Assembly: GCA_002343985.1 (NCBI GenBank)
Contig: DDTB01000012.1
Coordinates: forward strand, 1-55,892
DNA: 55,892 nucleotides
Direction of reading: 5' to 3'
DNA from: Chitinophagaceae bacterium UBA2375
GTDB taxonomy: Bacteria; Bacteroidota; Bacteroidia; Chitinophagales; Chitinophagaceae
Position numbers and translations under genes: made by a program. Below are positions 51,363 through 55,892 of the stretch, in pieces (positions within the stretch are counted from its first letter, which is position 1; every line of letters begins with the position of its first letter). The notes under the pieces are model-generated. The model searched no databases and had not been told where the DNA came from. It worked only from the letters and a program-made list of their open reading frames with translations.

Positions 51363-52316
51363 ATGTATATATTCAGACCGGTCGTTTTCATGATACTGTT
51401 ATGTTTATCGGTGGGGGCTTCCAACCTACTCGCACAGGCACAGGAAAAAATGCCTTCGGTAACGAAGGGCAAATTGGAAAGGCTCCCCTTGTTTGAATCC
51501 AACTATGTTACCAAAAGGCATATCGACATTTGGTTACCTGACGGATATCCATCTGCGGGAAAATACGCGGTATTATATATGCACGACGGGCAGATGCTGT
51601 ACGACTCCACCATGAGTTGGAACAAACAGGCCTGGGAAGTAGATGAAACAGCCGGCAGCCTGATTGCGGAAGGCTTGGTGAAGCCATTTATTGTAGTGGG
51701 CATTTGGAACAGCGGCCCAAAACGCCATACAGATTACTTTCCTCAAAAACCGTTTGAACTATTATCGGAAACAGAAAAAGATACCATCAGCGCGCAACTG
51801 GAAAGGGTGGGCAGGTCGAAGGGCAGGTTCAAACCGGAGTCTGACAAATACCTGGAATTTATAGTAGAAGAGTTGAAACCCTATATCATATCGCACTATG
51901 CCGTATCCCGGGATCCGAAATACCATGTGATGGCCGGGAGCAGTATGGGTGGGTTGATATCGATGTATGCCTTTTGCGAATATCCAGATCAATTTGGTGG
52001 AGTGGCTTGTTTATCGACGCATTGGCCCGGCAGTTTCACACTGGACCACAACCCCATGCCCGCTGCATTTTTACAGTACCTGAAGGCAAACCTTCCGGCT
52101 AACGGAACCCGCAATATTTATTTCGATTGCGGCGACCAAACGCTGGACGTCATGTACCCGTCCATCCAGCAACAGGTGGATGCCATCATGCAATCAAAAG
52201 GATATGATGCCAAACACTGGCAAACACAATATTTCCCGGGCGAAGACCATAGTGAAGGCGCCTGGAAAAAAAGGTTCAGGCAACCATTAATATTCCTGTT
52301 AGGAAAAAACAGGTAA
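51363..52316 (+). CDS. Exported alpha/beta-hydrolase of the esterase D/Fes-like family
   Basis: 317 residues with a signal peptide (VVFMILLCLSVGASNLLAQ). The hydrolase core shows YAVLYMHDGQMLYD, the nucleophile elbow GSSMG with Ser194, and the catalytic His in GEDHSEGAW. Members hydrolyse esters of siderophores, feruloyl groups or unknown substrates; substrate not assignable here. Single gene, convergent with ferritin. Confidence 0.85.
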   Translation: MYIFRPVVFMILLCLSVGASNLLAQAQEKMPSVTKGKLERLPLFESNYVTKRHIDIWLPDGYPSAGKYAVLYMHDGQMLYDSTMSWNKQAWEVDETAGSLIAEGLVKPFIVVGIWNSGPKRHTDYFPQKPFELLSETEKDTISAQLERVGRSKGRFKPESDKYLEFIVEELKPYIISHYAVSRDPKYHVMAGSSMGGLISMYAFCEYPDQFGGVACLSTHWPGSFTLDHNPMPAAFLQYLKANLPANGTRNIYFDCGDQTLDVMYPSIQQQVDAIMQSKGYDAKHWQTQYFPGEDHSEGAWKKRFRQPLIFLLGKNR

Positions 52317-52340
52317 GCAGGTTTTGCTGTTCCACAAATC

Positions 52341-52841
52341 TTATTCTGCCGATTCCATATTCATGATATCCCTGTCGAACAGGTACAAACCGCTGCGGTC
52401 GTCACCGATCATTTCCAGTTTATCGTTGCAATCGCGGGCCAGTTTTTCTTCTTCCATCTGTTCCATCACATACCATTGCAGGAAGTTGTGGGTGGCATAA
52501 TCTTTTTCCCGAAGGGAAAGGTCAACAAGGTCGTTGATGCTGGCGCTTACAGCCAGTTCGTGCTTCAGCAATTCTTCAAAAGCCTTTTTGAGCGAAACAA
52601 AGGTGAGTGTTGGTTGTTTGAGTTCTGGAACAACCGCAAAGCCTCCCCTTTCATTGATATAATGAATCAACTTGAGCATGTGCAGGCGCTCTTCTTCGCT
52701 GTGCTTATAAAAAAACTCGGTTACGCCTTTCAGGCCCGGTTGAATTTCGGCCCAGCTTCCCATGGCCAGGTAGGCCTGTGAACTTTGCGCTTCCATTAAT
52801 ACCTGCTGATTTAAGGCTTCCGCCATGACTTTGCTTAACAT
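52341..52841 (-). CDS. ftnA: Non-heme ferritin
   Basis: 166 residues of the bacterial ferritin (FtnA) family. Ferroxidase ligands are visible: Glu17 (VLMEAQSSQAY), Glu51 and His54 (HSEEERLHML), and later Glu in the third and fourth helices (EQMEEEKLARD). It stores iron as a 24-subunit shell. Convergent with the esterase gene; a TAnnTTTG box lies 22 bp upstream of its start. Confidence 0.95.
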   Translation of the reverse strand: MLSKVMAEALNQQVLMEAQSSQAYLAMGSWAEIQPGLKGVTEFFYKHSEEERLHMLKLIHYINERGGFAVVPELKQPTLTFVSLKKAFEELLKHELAVSASINDLVDLSLREKDYATHNFLQWYVMEQMEEEKLARDCNDKLEMIGDDRSGLYLFDRDIMNMESAE

Positions 52842-52862
52842 CGGATTTTTCTTTTAAAGGTA

Positions 52863-52870
52863 CAAAATTA
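52863..52870 (-). promoter_or_regulatory. -7 box of ferritin promoter
   Basis: TAATTTTG on the minus strand, an exact match to TAnnTTTG. No good TTTG at -33 distance was found. Confidence 0.55.
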
Positions 52871-53242
52871 TTGGGTGCGGGAAACTATACATGGATTTCC
52901 CGCTCAAACATGGCTCCTGACTCATGTGCCATTTACCCATATACTTCTCAGCATCGTCTAATTAGGGTGATGATGCTTATCGCTTAAAAATAATCCGGAA
53001 AAACCAGGTTGTATATTATGTCAGATTGTTATACAAGTACACTTTGATATACAATAAGCAAGCCATCATCTATGAAAATTCAAAGTACTTTTACAACGGA
53101 TCAGAATGTTGCAAACGAGAAGATTTACAGCAACCAGCCACATCCATGATCCCAGATGCATCCGAACCCTTTATCAACTGAGAATGTTATCAATGCATCG
53201 CTTCATTCAAGTTAGTCAACAACCATAAAAATAAAAATTGAT
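52871..53242. other. Non-coding region between ferritin and SDR genes
   Basis: Divergent promoter region of about 370 bp. No gene, repeat or clear hairpin was found apart from the ferritin -7 box at its left end. Confidence 0.4.
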
Positions 53243-53956
53243 ATGAATAATCTTAAAGGTAAAGTAGCATACATCACAGGCGGAAGCAAGGGAATTGGCC
53301 TGGGCATCGCGAAAGTATTATCAGAGGAAGGGATGCAGGTGGCCATCAGCAGCAGGCACCTGAAGGCAGTGGAAGACGCTGTTGCATCATTGGGGGCATC
53401 ACCAGACAGTATGCTTGCCATTCAGTCTGACGTGAGCTCCATGGCTGATGAGCAATCCGCGGTTAAACAAATCATTGACAGATTCGGACAACTCGATGTA
53501 CTCATTGCCAATGCCGGCGTAGGCCATTTTGCGCCAATTGATGAGTTGTCGGTTGAAAAATGGAATGAGACGATCAACACCAACCTCACGGGCGTATTTC
53601 ATAGTGTCAAGGCTTCGATGGATGCATTAAAAAAATCGGAAGGGTATATTATCAGCATTGCCAGCCTCGCAGGCACCAACTTTTTTGAAAACGGATCCGC
53701 GTACAATGCCAGTAAGTTCGGCTTGGTTGGTTTTACCCAGGCCATCATGCTTGACCTGAGGAAGTACGGTATTAAAGTCAGCACCATCATGCCCGGATCA
53801 GTGGCCACATATTTTAACAACCATATTCCCAATGATGCGGATGCATGGAAAATCCAGCCGCAGGACATTGGTCAGATGGTAGCAGACATTCTGCACATGA
53901 ACCCGCGTACACTTCCGAGCAAAATTGAAGTAAGGCCTTCAAAGCCCGGAAAATAA
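53243..53956 (+). CDS. Short-chain dehydrogenase/reductase
   Basis: 237 residues of the classical SDR family: cofactor loop TGGSKGIG (12-19), NAGVG, Ser in IISIASLAGT and Tyr154-x3-Lys158 (AYNASKFG). All catalytic residues are present. Closest in style to 3-oxoacyl-ACP reductase-like or general NAD(P)-dependent reductases; substrate unknown. A palindromic repeat starts 15 bp after its stop. Confidence 0.92.
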   Translation: MNNLKGKVAYITGGSKGIGLGIAKVLSEEGMQVAISSRHLKAVEDAVASLGASPDSMLAIQSDVSSMADEQSAVKQIIDRFGQLDVLIANAGVGHFAPIDELSVEKWNETINTNLTGVFHSVKASMDALKKSEGYIISIASLAGTNFFENGSAYNASKFGLVGFTQAIMLDLRKYGIKVSTIMPGSVATYFNNHIPNDADAWKIQPQDIGQMVADILHMNPRTLPSKIEVRPSKPGK

Positions 53957-53970
53957 AAATATATCGCCAT

Positions 53971-53989
53971 GGTTCGTGGCACACGAACC
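53971..53989. repeat. Dispersed palindrome copy
   Basis: GGTTCGTG-gca-CACGAACC, 8-bp perfect arms. The 22 bp from 53967 are identical to the minus-strand copy around 4981-5004, 49 kb away. Confidence 0.8.
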
Positions 53990-54264
53990 GTCATTCAATA
54001 ACCATCAAACTCTCATCCTCAGCAACGTATCCCTGAGGGGACGTTGCGTATTGTTCACAAGTACAAGGTAGCTTCATTTGCTTGATGCTTCCTGTTACTT
54101 TTTTACCGCTAAAAAACTAACCAAAAAAAATCACCGCTGCGCCATGACGGCCAAGCATCCGGGTTCCTTGAATGAGGGTTGTGTTGCTGTAGCTTCAGTA
54201 TTGGAAGGGGCTGGTTGATGAGCATAAACGCTTCCCTAAAATGCCAGGTTTTTTTAGCCCGGAA
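53990..54264. other. Non-coding region with diverged composite repeat
   Basis: Holds a hairpin GCAACGT..CCC-tga-GGG..ACGTTGC (54022-54047). A stretch at about 54094-54210 resembles the minus strand of 4800-4950 in order: poly-T/poly-A hairpin, GCGCC, GCC, GCATC, GG and GTAGCTTC. No gene. Confidence 0.5.
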
Positions 54265-55890
54265 TTAAAAATAAATAGCCGTTAATACAAATTCATTTCT
54301 TTTGTCATCCCAAATAATGCTGGCTGATTTATACCTCTTTTTACCGCTACATATAGTACAGGTTTTATATTTCCTGGTTTTTGTCACCTCTTTCCTTACC
54401 CTTCTGACCGTTTTATAATTATCAAATGTCTGATAAGTTGTAGGAGTGTATTTCCGGCCACTTGCATCGACCCGTTCATTAGCCAGGTAATTTTTCTTAG
54501 CTATTGTAGTTGTACCATCTTTCACTTGTTCATCGTATGTAACTGTACTTGTTTCTGTAGTATAACCATCCGCTTCTTTTCCCTCGCCTTCGCACTGCGG
54601 GCATATGCCTGAGATAAATGGAAAGCCAGATGTATAATTAAATCCTTTATCAATTGTTACATCAAAATAGTATCCATACCTGTTACTTATATTATTGAAA
54701 GGATATAACTCCGCTTTAAACCCATGTTTTACAATGTCATCTATCATCAAATTATCCTTAGAATAAAATAGAGAGTACACGCTTTTGTAAGACCAAGTTA
54801 ACTTGTCTTTATCCCTATAGGGGCTTGTCATGGTTATATTGATCGTGTCGCCGTCAGGGTCAATGGTATACCGGCCAAATTCAAGTGTGGTTGCCGCAGC
54901 AGGAAAAAAAACATTCCCATCTGCATCTTTGATGCCAACAGCTCCGCCTCTTGCAAAGAATACTAATTGTTTAGCCCAATTCCGTCTTTCATCTTCTTTA
55001 CTTTTTGCTTCCTGCTTACTGGATTCTTCTTTTCTTATAAGCTCTTTATATGCAATGGATATATCATCCGGGAGCTCAATTAATGCAGAATCATTCTTTA
55101 TGAAATTTTCAGTTTCCCCATTTGGTAAAACACAATGGTAAAAACCCCGATCATAAAATTTATCCTTTAACGTGATAGGCCCAACAGGCTTGATACTCGC
55201 ATATATTGGTGGTATGCTAATTTTCTCATTAAAATAAATCCCCCACAACATTTGAGTGGAATTTTCCGCCTTTTTATAGGTAAGGGTATAGCCCGGAATA
55301 TAGTTTCCGAAATTGCTATAGTTGCCCAATGGAACCAATACTGCGCCAAACTTCGACATTAAACCCATTTGGCCATTTTTATATACAACAATTTCATCAA
55401 GGTAAATATCCCGGTTGTAATCATAGGCCAGCCTGATTGAATCGAATTCCGGCTTTATAACTACATGCTTATGCTTCCAGCCGCATAATGTATTTTCAAG
55501 AACAGGAGTTGTTTCTGCATTAAAAACCGAGAAGTATCCAATATGAATAGTATCCATAATGGAAATTTCAGTTAAAACAGGCGCCAGGCTTTTTTGTAAG
55601 TACACGTCAATTTTTCCAGACTTCCATGCCCAATAAGTGAAAGTCCGACCATGAGTGGCCTTAGATGCATTCAACCTAATGCTGTCGTAATCAGGTGGAA
55701 CAATCCAATTTTTCCTGACTTTGATCCCCCACTTTCCCCTCTTACCCTCAATTTCTGAAATGGGGTGATAATCATATTTTGTTTGTCCGGATACGTTGGC
55801 ATTAAAAAAAGTTAAAACAGCAATAAAAAAGGTAATCAGAACATTACTAAAAATGGAGTGTGACTTTACAGTTTCATTTTTTGGGGGCAT
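54265..55890 (-). CDS. WG-repeat protein with C-terminal CxxC zinc-finger-like pairs
   Basis: 541 residues as far as the window shows; the ATG at 55890 is 2 bp from the edge, so an earlier start cannot be excluded. A signal peptide or anchor follows (FSNVLITFFIAVLTFFNANVSGQ). The N-terminal half has WG-type repeats (GKWGIKVRKNWIVPPDYDSI, VVIKPEFDSIRLAY, KISIPPIYASI). The C-terminal part has two Cys pairs in DnaJ-like context, CPQCEGEG and CTICSGKK, about 90 residues apart, suggesting a metal or thiol site. Function unknown. Confidence 0.75.
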   Translation of the reverse strand: MPPKNETVKSHSIFSNVLITFFIAVLTFFNANVSGQTKYDYHPISEIEGKRGKWGIKVRKNWIVPPDYDSIRLNASKATHGRTFTYWAWKSGKIDVYLQKSLAPVLTEISIMDTIHIGYFSVFNAETTPVLENTLCGWKHKHVVIKPEFDSIRLAYDYNRDIYLDEIVVYKNGQMGLMSKFGAVLVPLGNYSNFGNYIPGYTLTYKKAENSTQMLWGIYFNEKISIPPIYASIKPVGPITLKDKFYDRGFYHCVLPNGETENFIKNDSALIELPDDISIAYKELIRKEESSKQEAKSKEDERRNWAKQLVFFARGGAVGIKDADGNVFFPAAATTLEFGRYTIDPDGDTINITMTSPYRDKDKLTWSYKSVYSLFYSKDNLMIDDIVKHGFKAELYPFNNISNRYGYYFDVTIDKGFNYTSGFPFISGICPQCEGEGKEADGYTTETSTVTYDEQVKDGTTTIAKKNYLANERVDASGRKYTPTTYQTFDNYKTVRRVRKEVTKTRKYKTCTICSGKKRYKSASIIWDDKRNEFVLTAIYF

Positions 55891-55892
55891 AC

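Overview
This window looks like the chromosome of a Bacteroidota bacterium, most likely Chitinophagaceae. The evidence is gene content: split cobalamin methionine synthase, paired YceI/DUF5777 proteins, plug-domain outer-membrane proteins, a LytS/LytTR pair with a Reg_prop sensor, the tiny ribosomal protein THX, and RHS genes lacking enterobacterial N-termini. Several promoters also match the Bacteroidota pattern (TTTG, about 19 bp, TAnnTTTG). Assignment is from memory of families; no search was run.

Layout. (1) 1-5.4 kb is an accessory RHS region on the minus strand. Two 5'-truncated RHS cassettes carry different C-terminal tips, with a small membrane-protein gene (possible immunity) between them. 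A dispersed palindrome of the type GGTTCGTG-n3-CACGAACC sits exactly at both truncation points and forms an eight-unit tandem array upstream. One cassette is frameshifted by a 7-bp tandem duplication. (2) 5.5-11 kb holds a P1 peptidase and then a DNA-damage-type cluster: umuC, umuD, a 2H phosphoesterase-like gene, SRAP and an SPL-like radical SAM protein. (3) 11-16.6 kb holds a VIT/VWA/TonB-plug/TPR fusion and a probable cell-wall sugar salvage pair (AmgK-like kinase fused to a RapZ C-terminal domain, then MurU-like nucleotidyltransferase). (4) 16.6-22 kb is an envelope export group (OM barrel protein, HlyD-type adaptor, TolC). (5) 22-27.5 kb includes an ECF sigma factor coupled to a protein with an inner-membrane anchor and an outer-membrane barrel, then a small operon ending in pdxH, then THX. 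(6) 27.6-33 kb holds HU, DUF4286, exonuclease III and split MetH behind a leader RNA that can form mutually exclusive helices. (7) 33.2-40.6 kb is a tightly packed eight-gene operon: OB-fold protein, two heme c lipoproteins, YceI, DUF5777 barrel, YceI, hybrid-propeller histidine kinase and LytTR regulator. (8) 40.7-48.1 kb is mostly housekeeping: recR, an Ig-like lipoprotein, a UvrD-type helicase-nuclease, an SRPBCC protein, a NUMOD4-HNH protein and a TPR protein. (9) 48.2-51.3 kb is an AT-rich accessory patch: tRNA-Arg(CCT), a broken duplicate of its 3' end with a palindrome inserted in it, a tRNA-like remnant and a lone HsdR_N-type nuclease gene. (10) 51.3-55.9 kb holds an esterase, ferritin, an SDR, a second copy of the palindrome-linked repeat and a WG-repeat protein at the right edge.

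The most unusual items are the palindrome/RHS junctions, the metH leader switch, the UmuD homologue with Arg at the catalytic Lys position, the AmgK-RapZ fusion, the VIT-plug fusion and the decayed tRNA-Arg attachment site.
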